Positions 40,177-47,720 of a stretch of DNA of 64,000 nucleotides are shown here, one piece after another. Within the stretch, counting starts at the first letter, position 1; the number at the start of each line of letters is the position of its first letter. The stretch is taken from the IMG/VR virus record IMGVR_UViG_3300036886_000363, positions 1-64,000 of that record. One strand, given 5' to 3'. Position numbers and translations under genes: made by a program. Source of the stretch: a virus. The notes beneath the pieces are model-generated. The model was not told the origin of the DNA. It did no database searches and saw only the letters and a program-made list of their open reading frames with translations.

Positions 40177-41061
40177 TTAGAATTGGATATCTCTCTTGAG
40201 TGGTGTATCAATGTAAGTATTGATCTGCTCAAGGAGCTTCTCCGCTACTTTGGCGACCTTCGTCTTCGTCTTGTCATTTTGCAGGTCTGTATCAGAGATG
40301 CTTGCCACCTTCAAATTTACCTCGCCCAGAGTTTCCGTGAGGGCTTTGTCTCCGGAGATATTGAGAACCGGGAGCAACGAGATCAAATCGCGCAGGCCTG
40401 ACATGACAGCCTTATCTTCTTGAAATCTCATTCTATCGGCGCTCAGGCGATCAACGATTGTCTTCACCGCCTCTGCCAATCTCTTCCAAAGATCCTTGGA
40501 GATATTGCCGTAACGATCAGAGATCGAGCCGACTAAGTTTTTCCTGACCTCTGCGAGAAGTTTTTTGTTTGCTTCGATTACAAAATGCCCGCTATTAGGA
40601 ACCGGGAAGTAATCAATCTGGATCGACCACTTTGCCGCGAATTCGTCGAAGCTCAGATAATCATTTTCATCCCAGAGATCGCCCAGCGATGCCTTCGCCT
40701 TTACAAAGACCGCCTCTTGATACTTCGGTTTAAAGTCTATCAATTTGTCTTTCAATTCCTGAGAAAGCTCTTCATGGGTTTTGTTAAGTTTCTCCATGTT
40801 GGCGACGGGCAGCATCCGGACTCCTTTTGTCCATGGAACGGTCAGGGAATAAAACATCTTGAGCATTTTTCTTTGAGTATAATGGAGAGGTCCGGCATCT
40901 GTCAAGAGCTTCTTGATTACCCGGGCGCTGGTCTCATCGGCATGCTTTCTCGTTGTAAGTTCATCGGAAGCTTCTTTGTCATGTTTATTGACACCAAACT
41001 CTGTCATGGTAAGGTCAGCCAGTACCGCCACTTTTCCTAAATCTTGAATTTCTTCTTTCAT
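40177..41061 (-). CDS. DUF3150-like protein with LKRDIQF tip
   Basis: 294 residues: VAVLADLTMTEFGVNKHDKE, a long helical part (PVANMEKLNKTHEELSQELK), AVFVKAKASLGDLWDENDYL and IQIDYFPVPNSGHFVIEANK. This matches the arrangement of DUF3150-type proteins that accompany MoxR/AAA ATPases in phages. It ends TPLKRDIQF. Part of the 41-43 kb AAA cluster and likely its partner. Identity by eye only. Confidence 0.65.
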   Translation of the reverse strand: MKEEIQDLGKVAVLADLTMTEFGVNKHDKEASDELTTRKHADETSARVIKKLLTDAGPLHYTQRKMLKMFYSLTVPWTKGVRMLPVANMEKLNKTHEELSQELKDKLIDFKPKYQEAVFVKAKASLGDLWDENDYLSFDEFAAKWSIQIDYFPVPNSGHFVIEANKKLLAEVRKNLVGSISDRYGNISKDLWKRLAEAVKTIVDRLSADRMRFQEDKAVMSGLRDLISLLPVLNISGDKALTETLGEVNLKVASISDTDLQNDKTKTKVAKVAEKLLEQINTYIDTPLKRDIQF

Positions 41062-41098
41062 GATTGTTCTCCTTTTTATATGAGTTGTAAGTTATTGG

Positions 41099-41299
41099 TT
41101 AGTGAGAATGTGCATGATCGTGATCGTGAGCCCCGTGATCGGCATCTGGATCCTCTTCAATAGTGACCTTGCCGCCCATAAGTTTATCCATCTTTGTGAG
41201 AAGCTCGTCAGCCGACATATGATTGCCGCTGCTGATCTCAGATGTCGTGACAACGATCGTTCCGTCTTCCAATATTTTGAATGTGATGCTATCTGCCAT
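41099..41299 (-). CDS. Small protein with histidine-rich tail, 66 aa
   Basis: Start at ATG 41297-41299 (MADSITFKILEDGTIVVTTS) after GGAGGTCAATC. The C-terminus GAHDHDHAHSH is a metal-binding histidine run. Similar short phage proteins with His-rich ends are known, with no assigned function. In operon with the AAA ATPase. Confidence 0.75.
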   Translation of the reverse strand: MADSITFKILEDGTIVVTTSEISSGNHMSADELLTKMDKLMGGKVTIEEDPDADHGAHDHDHAHSH

Positions 41300-41310
41300 G
41301 ATTGACCTCC

Positions 41311-41643
41311 TTAAAATCTTTGGAGCTGGAAAGTATTTTCGTCCAGCTGATTTTTGAACCACTGATCCTCTTCGCTGATCTCATCAATGACACACTCGCT
41401 ATATGTCCTCTTGAGCGAGTTGGAGAAGTCTGCAAGTTCTCTGTCATTCATGCTTGTGCTTTGCAGCATCCCGTTTCGGAGATCGATGACAAAAGAGTTG
41501 TATCCACCGCTATTTGCGACGATTGTATATCCATCGCTTCTCATATAATGTCCGAGTCCTTGTTTCTCCAAAGCCTTTTTCAGGATATCAATATTCTCAA
41601 CTCTGAATTGAACTGTTGCTGTTCTTATCTCGTAGCAAGGCAT
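41311..41643 (-). CDS. DUF1257 (Ycf35-like) protein
   Basis: 110 residues starting MPCYEIRTATVQFRVENIDI. The order of strands and helices, with the DGYTIVANSGGYNSFVIDLR core and a late acidic segment (YSECVIDEISEEDQWFKNQL), matches DUF1257, related to algal/cyanobacterial Ycf35. Next to a Ycf46-like AAA ATPase. Role unknown. It ends LQRF, a weak variant of the aromatic tip. Leader has ACAAAACTTAG. Confidence 0.7.
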   Translation of the reverse strand: MPCYEIRTATVQFRVENIDILKKALEKQGLGHYMRSDGYTIVANSGGYNSFVIDLRNGMLQSTSMNDRELADFSNSLKRTYSECVIDEISEEDQWFKNQLDENTFQLQRF

Positions 41644-41672
41644 ATTCTGTTCCTCCTCTAAGTTTTGTGAAG

Positions 41673-41691
41673 GGGCAGGGATGACCTGCCC
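41673..41691 (-). repeat. Short GC hairpin in the intercistronic gap
   Basis: GGGCAGG and CCTGCCC pair around a five-base loop, 41673-41691, between the AAA ATPase stop and the DUF1257 leader. No T-run follows on the minus strand, so it is an mRNA stabiliser or pause site rather than a clear terminator. Confidence 0.6.
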
Positions 41692-41699
41692 TTGTTTGA

Positions 41700-43256
41700 T
41701 TACATATCAAGTTTGCGACCGGAAGATTTCTTTTCGGCGACGACCATTGCCTTTGATGCCGGGACTGTCCTGCCTTCCTTCCATTGAAGCAACCAATCGA
41801 TATCTTCCTTCATAGTTTTGCTTATGGGAAGAATGAGCTGATCGGCGTCGTTGGCATCTTTGCCTTTTGAAATCTTCTTAGCTGCGAGCTTGCACCAAGT
41901 CTCAAGTTCTGCTCCCGACCACCCTTCTGTATCTACTTTCGGGCATGCCTTTGCAGGCAGACCGTAGACTTTTTTGTGATGATTGAGAATCGCTTCTCTC
42001 TCTGCGATGTTCGGCAGATTGACAAAGATCGGAGCTGTATCCCACCTGCCTGCCCGTAAGTATTCAGCGGGCAGAGAGGAGATATCGTTGCAGGTCGCGA
42101 AGACAATTATTCCCGGGATCCGATTGCTCAGAAATTTAAGGAGCAGTGAATTGCTTCTGTCTGTCGATCCGCTATCTCCACCACCTTGTCTTCCCATCTT
42201 TGATGTTCCGGCTAATCCTTTTTCCAGTTCATCGATGAAGACATAAATCGGATTTAATGGATTTGCATTGGCTGTGATGACTGCGATTGATTTCGCATAG
42301 GCATTCTCTTTCTGCCCGACGAGACCTTCACCTTGCATCTGCGCCAATTCCCACTCGATGCACATTGTATCGTAATGCGCGGCGAGCAGCTGAACGAATC
42401 TTGATTTGCCAGTCCCTGGAGGGCCGACAAAGATCATGCCCTTTGCATTTGGATCATCTCTCCACTCATCGGCTAATTCTTTGGCAATCTCGAAGCCAAT
42501 CAGATCAGTGAGCTTGCCTGTATACTTACCAATCTTTAATCCGGGTGTTGAGTTGATCTCTTCAGCCCTCAATTCCTCGACTGTCTTTGGATCAAAGTAT
42601 CCAGCATTCTTGACGAGGCTGTAAGAGAAAACTTTGATGATCTCTGCGCTGCTCAGACCTTTCGCGCCGGCAATGATCCTCTGCTTATCTTTGGTATCTG
42701 GCTCTTTGAACTGTGGATTTCCCTTTGCCGAGTAAACAATAAACTGATAAAGGGTCTCGATCTCTTTTTCATCGGGCAGGTCGTAGCTGACCTTTGCAAA
42801 TTCCCTCTTGAGAATAGACGGGATCGCTTTATCGAAGCTTTCCTCTCCGACGATGATAAGTATCTTGCGATACTCGGGAGATGAAAACTTCGTCGATCTG
42901 TTTAGCAGCCATGCAACGGTCTCTTTATTTGACTTGCCGTATTGATCGACGACAAACCAGTTATAGTTTTTTGCGATCACGATTTGCCCGGCTTCGATCT
43001 GGTCTCTCTCCTCTCTGATATTTTCGAGGAGGTTAATCATCTCTTTTGGATTGTTGTACTTGCTCTGCCCATTGTCTCCTGTCGACTCATAATCCCAAAC
43101 GGCAACCCGATATTTCGTGCCGTTGGTGTTTGCCTTGAAATATTCTTCGAGGCTGTCTTTGACATCTTGGACTGTCTTGTTTGGTTCTTGAGTCTCAATG
43201 TAAAAATAAGCATATCCGCTCTTGATACCGAATATCAATTCTGATGTTCCTTTCAT
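41700..43256 (-). CDS. Ycf46-like AAA+ ATPase
   Basis: 518 residues. N-terminal part begins MKGTSELIFGIKSGYAYFYI, with IVIAKNYNWFVVDQYGK and ILIIVGEESFDKAIPSILKR as seen in Ycf46-type ATPases. The AAA domain follows: MIFVGPPGTGKSRFVQLLAA (Walker A 278-285), PIYVFIDELEKGLAG (Walker B) and AEYLRAGRWDTAPIFVNLP (arginine finger region). An insertion rich in Gly/Ser (RQGGGDSGSTDRSNS) precedes the sensor strand. Likely remodels a phage or host complex with the DUF1257 and DUF3150-like partners. Confidence 0.82.
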   Translation of the reverse strand: MKGTSELIFGIKSGYAYFYIETQEPNKTVQDVKDSLEEYFKANTNGTKYRVAVWDYESTGDNGQSKYNNPKEMINLLENIREERDQIEAGQIVIAKNYNWFVVDQYGKSNKETVAWLLNRSTKFSSPEYRKILIIVGEESFDKAIPSILKREFAKVSYDLPDEKEIETLYQFIVYSAKGNPQFKEPDTKDKQRIIAGAKGLSSAEIIKVFSYSLVKNAGYFDPKTVEELRAEEINSTPGLKIGKYTGKLTDLIGFEIAKELADEWRDDPNAKGMIFVGPPGTGKSRFVQLLAAHYDTMCIEWELAQMQGEGLVGQKENAYAKSIAVITANANPLNPIYVFIDELEKGLAGTSKMGRQGGGDSGSTDRSNSLLLKFLSNRIPGIIVFATCNDISSLPAEYLRAGRWDTAPIFVNLPNIAEREAILNHHKKVYGLPAKACPKVDTEGWSGAELETWCKLAAKKISKGKDANDADQLILPISKTMKEDIDWLLQWKEGRTVPASKAMVVAEKKSSGRKLDM

Positions 43257-43298
43257 GGCTTTTCTCCCTTTAAGTTTTGTCTGAGTTATTTGTTCATT

Positions 43299-43649
43299 TT
43301 ATAGTTTTTCATGTATCTTCTGGATCTCTCTCCATGAGAGACTATTGAAACATTCTTCGCTGCAAAAATCTCCCTTATTTGTTTTTTTGTAGGCTTCATT
43401 GTGGAATAAGAATTGACCGCATACAACACAGGAATTTTCATAATCTTCTTTTTTATTGATTTCTTTGTCCATCAGATTTTTCAGCTCGGTGTAAATCAGG
43501 CTCTTGCATGTCTGGTGGCTAAGCTTATCCAGATCATAATTGTAATCCATCAAAAGTTCTGTGATGTCATCTGTCCATGAATCTTCGAGTTTGTCGAAGA
43601 GATATGCCGCTAATTGATCGATCGTCTTTTTTGTAAGTTTTGTCTTCAT
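43299..43649 (-). CDS. Zinc-finger protein, 116 aa
   Basis: Start at ATG 43647-43649 (MKTKLTKKTIDQLAAYLFDK) behind GAGGGAGGAAG. Helical N-domain, then a zinc finger ENSCVVCGQFLFHNEAYKKT / KGDFCSEECFNSLSWREI (CxxC...CxxxC). The first codons themselves contain ACAAAACTTAC. Function unknown. Confidence 0.7.
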   Translation of the reverse strand: MKTKLTKKTIDQLAAYLFDKLEDSWTDDITELLMDYNYDLDKLSHQTCKSLIYTELKNLMDKEINKKEDYENSCVVCGQFLFHNEAYKKTNKGDFCSEECFNSLSWREIQKIHEKL

Positions 43650-43651
43650 GA

Positions 43652-43738
43652 TTATCTTCCTCCCTCTCTTAAACAAGCGTGCATGAAAATGATTATCCAA
43701 ATAACTAAACCGCCCATCATTGCCGCAAATCCTGTCAT
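43652..43738 (-). CDS. Tiny membrane protein, 28 aa
   Basis: MTGFAAMMGGLVIWIIIFMH then ACLREGGR. One membrane span; ribosome site GGGAGGAAAAT with an AACTTAGG leader motif; ends next to the following gene start. Short but with a complete expression signal. Confidence 0.5.
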   Translation of the reverse strand: MTGFAAMMGGLVIWIIIFMHACLREGGR

Positions 43739-43756
43739 GATATTTTCCTCCCTAAG

Positions 43757-43981
43757 TTATGCTCCGATTGTTAAGTAATAACCGGCGGCTGTTACTCTGA
43801 TTTTGCCGTTTGGCTTGTTGATAAATAATGGACATGATCCGGTAAAATGGATGATTGCCTCTGCAATCAGGTCCAGATTCTCTTTTGAAGAAATTGTTGA
43901 GTTTATCCGGTTTTTCCAGTTCTTTTTATTGCTGACTTTGTTAAACGCTTCTTTCAATTGTTCCTGAGAATATTTTTTCAT
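43757..43981 (-). CDS. Hypothetical protein, 74 aa
   Basis: Start at ATG 43979-43981 (MKKYSQEQLKEAFNKVSNKK) behind TTTTGGAGG. Helical first half, then GSCPLFINKPNGKIRVTAAG strand region. First gene of the leftward transcript from 44.2 kb, directly after a hammerhead ribozyme. No family recognised. Confidence 0.65.
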   Translation of the reverse strand: MKKYSQEQLKEAFNKVSNKKNWKNRINSTISSKENLDLIAEAIIHFTGSCPLFINKPNGKIRVTAAGYYLTIGA

Positions 43982-44006
43982 GATCTTTTCCTCCAAAATT
44001 TATTTT

Positions 44007-44060
44007 GATCTCATCAGTGCTGTCATTAACAGCAGACCCGGATTTAACCGGGTTTCGATC
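44007..44060 (-). ncRNA. Hammerhead ribozyme, type II layout (copy 2)
   Basis: Minus-strand order: GATC, GAA, stem III ACCCGG/CCGGGT with loop TTAAAT, GTC cleavage site, stem I TGCTGT/ACAGCA with loop TAATG, CTGATGA, GATC. Core, stem I and stem II are identical to copy 1; stem III is one pair shorter with a different loop but remains perfectly paired, which is compensated variation. It lies in the 5' leader of the first leftward gene; cleavage would remove the leader about 50 nt before the start codon. Confidence 0.93.
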
Positions 44061-44207
44061 TAATAACCTCATGGGAGATTTCCAGTCATCCCTCAGATCA
44101 AGACTTGATGTTGCCCTGCCAACCTTCTGGCAGGATCGGCGTTGGATCGCCTCTCTCTGATTATGTGCATGTTGTTTTTTTCTTGATCCCTCTGTCTTGT
44201 TGACCTA

Positions 44208-44236
44208 AATATATGATATTGAGATGTTCATGTCAA
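44208..44236 (-). promoter_or_regulatory. Leftward sigma70-type promoter TTGACA-17-TATATT
   Basis: On the minus strand TTGACA (44231-44236), 17 bp, TATATT (44208-44213). This is the only near-consensus host-type promoter seen on the minus strand. It should fire early by host RNA polymerase and produce the leader containing hammerhead copy 2. Confidence 0.85.
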
Positions 44237-44377
44237 CATAATTCTGCATCCCAAACGAAAAAAGATTGTATATAATATCACATAGTTAGCTCAATATATT
44301 TTAAAAATCCTTTAAAAAACAGCTGTTTCCGGCGAAAACAGAGGAAAAATCAGGTTTCTGCCATACCAAATAATAAA

Positions 44378-44406
44378 TTTACAGACGAGGGAAAATCGTT
44401 TATATA
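44378..44406 (+). promoter_or_regulatory. Rightward late-module promoter TTTACA-17-TATATA
   Basis: TTTACA (44378-44383), 17 bp, TATATA (44401-44406), in a block AAAATCGTTTATATAGATA identical to the leftward promoter at 34.34 kb. The terminase small subunit ATG follows 16 bp later with AGGGAGAC as ribosome site, so the leader is very short. Confidence 0.82.
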
Positions 44407-44421
44407 GATAGGGAGACAATC

Positions 44422-45018
44422 ATGAGTAGCACAGATATCGAAGTAGTTTATAATTTCATCGATGAGGAAGAGGATCCTCAAATCAAAAAGAAAACCAAGA
44501 AAGAATCCAAAACCAAAACAGAGGAGAAAAAGAAAAATGGCAGACCTTCCCTATACTCAGAGGAGCTTGCAAACAAGATATGTCAATGGCTGAGTGAAGG
44601 GAAATCTCTTACAAGTCTGTGCAAACAAGACGACATGCCGACATACGCAACTGTGATGAATTGGTTGTGGAAGGAATCTGATTTCAAGAAGGGGTTTTTA
44701 GAGAGATACGAGACAGCCCGTGAGCAGCAGGCAGAATGCCTGGCTGACGAGTTGATAGACATAGCGGATGACGGGACAAATGATTACATGGAAAAGACCA
44801 GAAAGGACGGATCCAAATTTATCGTTGTTGATGGGGAGAATATACAGAGGAGCAGATTGCGGGCTGATACGAGGAAATGGATTGCAGCCAAGCTGAGGCC
44901 CAAGAAGTATGGAGACTCTTCCCAGTTGAAACTGACAGATGGAGAAGGGACGGGCTCTGCCATTTTCAAAGTTATTTATGAGAATCGCCCGATACCAAAG
45001 AGAGAGGACGGATTATGA
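44422..45018 (+). CDS. terS: Terminase small subunit-like protein
   Basis: 198 residues. After a lysine-rich start, NGRPSLYSEELANKICQWLS, LTSLCKQDDMPTYATVMNWL, FKKGFLERYETAREQQAECL and ELIDIADDGTNDY follow the standard order of small-terminase HTH proteins, and RLRADTRKWIAAKLRPKKYG closes it. It would recognise the packaging site. Unusually, the large subunit lies 5.4 kb away. Confidence 0.88.
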   Translation: MSSTDIEVVYNFIDEEEDPQIKKKTKKESKTKTEEKKKNGRPSLYSEELANKICQWLSEGKSLTSLCKQDDMPTYATVMNWLWKESDFKKGFLERYETAREQQAECLADELIDIADDGTNDYMEKTRKDGSKFIVVDGENIQRSRLRADTRKWIAAKLRPKKYGDSSQLKLTDGEGTGSAIFKVIYENRPIPKREDGL

Positions 45019-45419
45019 AATATATCGTAGAGAAGAGGAGAGATAAGGATTTATGGTTGGTGATTCCTTTTCAAGAAATGGCTGAAGGAGATATTGTCAG
45101 ATTCCGTTTCCCCGACACCCTTGAATTAGTTTCTCTCCTTGATGAAACGATATTTAGAGTGGCTTCTAAACCGGAACCATTCAGCGATCCAAATAATCCA
45201 GATGTGGAATGGATGGTCGAGATTGATGTCGGGAATCTTACTGTCTTGCAATCAAATGACAGGATCGTAGATCCGAGAGATGTCCCCGAAAATTATGTTT
45301 ATTTTGGGACTGCGGCAATCCCAGCCTTTAAAGGAGGAAGGGAATACGACGAAGAAGAGATTTCAGAACCTGTCAATCGTTTCAGAGAATCAATAATAAA
45401 AGGAGAACCCAGGCAATGA
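45015..45419 (+). CDS. Hypothetical protein, 134 aa
   Basis: MKYIVEKRRDKDLWLVIPFQ; beta-rich centre (AEGDIVRFRFPDTLELVSLL) and an acidic C-terminus. ATGA overlaps on both sides. No family recognised. Confidence 0.65.
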   Translation: MKYIVEKRRDKDLWLVIPFQEMAEGDIVRFRFPDTLELVSLLDETIFRVASKPEPFSDPNNPDVEWMVEIDVGNLTVLQSNDRIVDPRDVPENYVYFGTAAIPAFKGGREYDEEEISEPVNRFRESIIKGEPRQ

Positions 45420-45958
45420 AAATCCAGATAATAAAAGAATTGGCGGAGAAGGTGGAGAGGATTGATACTCTTATTGGAAGGAGGCAGTCTCTTCAGAAGG
45501 GGGTAAAAGAGATAGGATTGGCAGGATTTAAAAGAGATAGTATTGAATGCGTGATGGTTCCGGCTGAAATATTTATGAGTGTCACAAAAGAAATCCTCTA
45601 CTATTATGATAGAGAGATAGAGAGACAGAAAAAAGAGATCGAGGATTATCACGAAAAGCCTATCACTTATGGAAGACTTAGAGCAGAAGAAGGAGGGTCT
45701 CCTCGTCATTGGGATCCGGGTAAGCCTCCTCAGTTTCTTGCTGGGGTTGATCGCGGCCAGGAAAGGGATCAGGTAGTTGTTGCTCTTTGGGGAAGTGATC
45801 CTGCCGGGAATTTTAAATTACTCAGAATGAAGACAACGGTTTATTTTTCGCAGGATCGCCCTTCAAGCAGAGAGATAGAAGAGCAAATCAGGGAAATGTG
45901 TATGGCAGAAAGTTTGTCAACAAAAGAAACAGAAGATGTACTCAGATCCTTGAGGTAG
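45416..45958 (+). CDS. Hypothetical protein, 180 aa
   Basis: MKIQIIKELAEKVERIDTLI; helical start, KRDSIECVMVPAEIFMSVTK, then FLAGVDRGQERDQVVVALWG. The last strand-turn resembles the first strand of RNase H-like nuclease domains but no other ligands are clear. Function unknown. Confidence 0.6.
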   Translation: MKIQIIKELAEKVERIDTLIGRRQSLQKGVKEIGLAGFKRDSIECVMVPAEIFMSVTKEILYYYDREIERQKKEIEDYHEKPITYGRLRAEEGGSPRHWDPGKPPQFLAGVDRGQERDQVVVALWGSDPAGNFKLLRMKTTVYFSQDRPSSREIEEQIREMCMAESLSTKETEDVLRSLR

Positions 45959-45961
45959 GAA

Positions 45962-46153
45962 ATGAAAAAGCAACAATTGACAATCGCAGAACTTGAAGCC
46001 CTTCTCGATCAGGATGAAGAGACGGCAATTGTTCTCTCTGCCGGAAAAGTTGATGATTATATCCGCTGCGATATAAAAATTACCAACGAAGAATTATGGG
46101 AAAGAGCAATGATGCAAGGAAGGCCATTACAAGTGAGGGTGGGGTATAAATGA
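45962..46153 (+). CDS. Hypothetical protein, 63 aa
   Basis: MKKQQLTIAELEALLDQDEE then VDDYIRCDIKITNEELWERA. Acidic; starts 3 nt after the previous stop and ends in ATGA with the next gene. No known domain. Confidence 0.6.
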   Translation: MKKQQLTIAELEALLDQDEETAIVLSAGKVDDYIRCDIKITNEELWERAMMQGRPLQVRVGYK

Positions 46154-46776
46154 ACTCTCAAGAGATAGAAAAGATATATAGAGACGAACCAAGATTCCAG
46201 AGAGTCTTCCAGCTCAAGCATGTCCAGAAATACTCGACATATGCAGTCGCCTCAATTATAAACTGGCTGGTCGAAAAGATGAATCCGCAATATTGTTATC
46301 TTGATGTTGGTGTGTGGCATGGTTTCTCCCTCCTCGCCGGTGCAATAGGCAATCCTCAAAAGCGTTGCATCGGCGTTGATAATTTCTCCCAGACTGACGG
46401 GATCGATGATCTGGAGCGTAATATCGAGCCATTCGAGAATGTCGAATTCTTCAAGATGGGGTATCAAAAATATCTTCAGCAGATTCACAAACAATCAATA
46501 GGGGTGTATCATTATGACGCAGACCACAGAGAGGATAGCCAGTATTATGGGCTTACCCTTGCAAAACGCTTCCTTCGAGAAGGCTCAATTATTATTATTG
46601 ACGATTGGTCTTGGCTCCATGTCCAGACTGCGACGAGATGGTTCCTTAAAGACAATCCCGAATATCATATCATCTTTGAAGAGACCTATAACAAGCCGAT
46701 AGAGGAATGTAATCTCTGGAATGGAATCTGCCTAATCAAAAAAGGCAAAGAAGGAAGGGCATATTATGGGTATTAG
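46150..46776 (+). CDS. SAM-dependent methyltransferase, TylF/Methyltransf_24-like
   Basis: 208 residues. SAM motif CYLDVGVWHGFSLLAGAIG (about 49-67) and RCIGVDNFSQTDG, then a metal-site-like GVYHYDADHREDS and SIIIIDDWSWLH. This order matches class I methyltransferases that act on small molecules or sugars. In a phage late region it may modify a virion or cell-surface glycan; the target is not shown. Confidence 0.75.
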   Translation: MNSQEIEKIYRDEPRFQRVFQLKHVQKYSTYAVASIINWLVEKMNPQYCYLDVGVWHGFSLLAGAIGNPQKRCIGVDNFSQTDGIDDLERNIEPFENVEFFKMGYQKYLQQIHKQSIGVYHYDADHREDSQYYGLTLAKRFLREGSIIIIDDWSWLHVQTATRWFLKDNPEYHIIFEETYNKPIEECNLWNGICLIKKGKEGRAYYGY

Positions 46777-46966
46777 TCCGCAATATACATGGGGCGAGTT
46801 TGTCGAATATTTTAAGAAAGATGACTTGGTGCAATTTTTTACTCAGCCTCAGCCTGGAGGGAATGTTTTCCTTTATAGATCAAAGGATCCATCAGTTCCG
46901 ATGGAGATTCAAGAGAAGCAGCCTGAGGAAAAGAATATTGTGTTGAAAAGAGCTTTGGAGTTTTAA
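46766..46966 (+). CDS. Hypothetical protein with LKRALEF tip, 66 aa
   Basis: MGISPQYTWGEFVEYFKKDD, FFTQPQPGGNVFLYRSKDPS, then an acidic linker and the end NIVLKRALEF. The C-terminal tip is the same type as on several minus-strand proteins, here in the late module. Starts inside the end of the methyltransferase gene. Confidence 0.65.
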   Translation: MGISPQYTWGEFVEYFKKDDLVQFFTQPQPGGNVFLYRSKDPSVPMEIQEKQPEEKNIVLKRALEF

Positions 46967-46968
46967 TT

Positions 46969-47145
46969 ATGCAAGAATGGCAACAAGGGCATGATCGATT
47001 TACAAAGGCAAAACAAAAGCAGCTTGCCGCCAATAGGGAAAGGCTTATAAGGGAAAGGATCGGCAGGAAGTGCTCAAAGGTCGCTAACGACAACTATCTA
47101 AATCATTATGACGAGACATTCGGGAAGAAGGAGGAGAGATCATGA
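46969..47145 (+). CDS. Hypothetical basic protein, 58 aa
   Basis: MQEWQQGHDRFTKAKQKQLA then LIRERIGRKCSKVANDNYLN. Basic helix; TGA overlaps the next start as ATGA. No family recognised. Confidence 0.6.
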   Translation: MQEWQQGHDRFTKAKQKQLAANRERLIRERIGRKCSKVANDNYLNHYDETFGKKEERS

Positions 47146-47564
47146 AGAAAAGATTTGGGACAATGTTGTGGATAATTTTGATTTGCCTTTTGGTTTCATA
47201 TGGGATTGTTCATGCCGGCGCTCTGACTTCGATGAAAGCGGTCAAGGCTGTCCCAGATGGAGCGCAAGTATTTCTTGATGGATATGTCTCTCCGGGATTT
47301 GTTGATGCGGAAGTCCTGACAGGCGGAGCAGCGGTAGTTCATTATGTTCCATATCAGGGAACGACGACTCTTGTAAAAATAAAATGTACTGGCGATGTCT
47401 GGGTGAATGTGGGAGCAGCCGCCGCTGTCCCCGGAGCTGCCATAACAGATGGCTCCAGTTCAATATTGAATCCACCCGGCTTCTTATCTATCGGATCGGC
47501 GACATATATAGGATTGATCGCAGCGGCGAATAATAAGTGTTCTCTTGAGTGGTTCAAGCCATAG
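47142..47564 (+). CDS. Exported protein with signal peptide, 140 aa
   Basis: MKKRFGTMLWIILICLLVSY GIVHAG is a cleavable signal peptide (split here for clarity). The mature part is small-residue and beta-rich (GYVSPGFVDAEVLTGGAAVV, GSSSILNPPGFLSIGSATYI) with one late cysteine. Secreted or virion surface protein; function unknown. Confidence 0.65.
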   Translation: MKKRFGTMLWIILICLLVSYGIVHAGALTSMKAVKAVPDGAQVFLDGYVSPGFVDAEVLTGGAAVVHYVPYQGTTTLVKIKCTGDVWVNVGAAAAVPGAAITDGSSSILNPPGFLSIGSATYIGLIAAANNKCSLEWFKP

Positions 47565-47720
47565 ATGAAAATCATATATGTCTATACTGACCAGACATAT
47601 TGCAAGAAGACAGGCGAGCCCTGTAAAGAGCCAGATAAACCTTGTCCTCATAAAGTGAGGAAGGAAGATATGGAGAGAGAAGATGAAGGGAGAGGATTTG
47701 CACGGAGGCGAGATACTTAG
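47565..47720 (+). CDS. Cysteine-containing small protein, 51 aa
   Basis: MKIIYVYTDQTYCKKTGEPC then KEPDKPCPHKVRKEDMERED. Four Cys/His ligands in a C...C...CxH arrangement suggest zinc. Overlaps the next gene by 38 nt. Confidence 0.55.
   Translation: MKIIYVYTDQTYCKKTGEPCKEPDKPCPHKVRKEDMEREDEGRGFARRRDT

Larger units (their letters stand above)
44061..44421. other. 361-bp divergent intergenic region
   Basis: No gene is seen. On the minus strand a roughly 140-nt leader (44061-44200) has hairpins CCTGCC/GGCAGG (44116-44135), GGCG/CGCC (44139-44152) and ATCAAG/CTTGAT (44093-44110 area). Leftward and rightward promoters are annotated separately. An AT-rich stretch (44236-44360) between them has a TATAAT on the plus strand at 44271 without a good -35. 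Confidence 0.7.

Noticed and set aside
44271-44276. Rightward TATAAT near 44.27 kb
   Set aside because: No -35 hexamer at normal spacing and no gene for about 145 bp; the TTTACA-17-TATATA promoter fits the late genes better.
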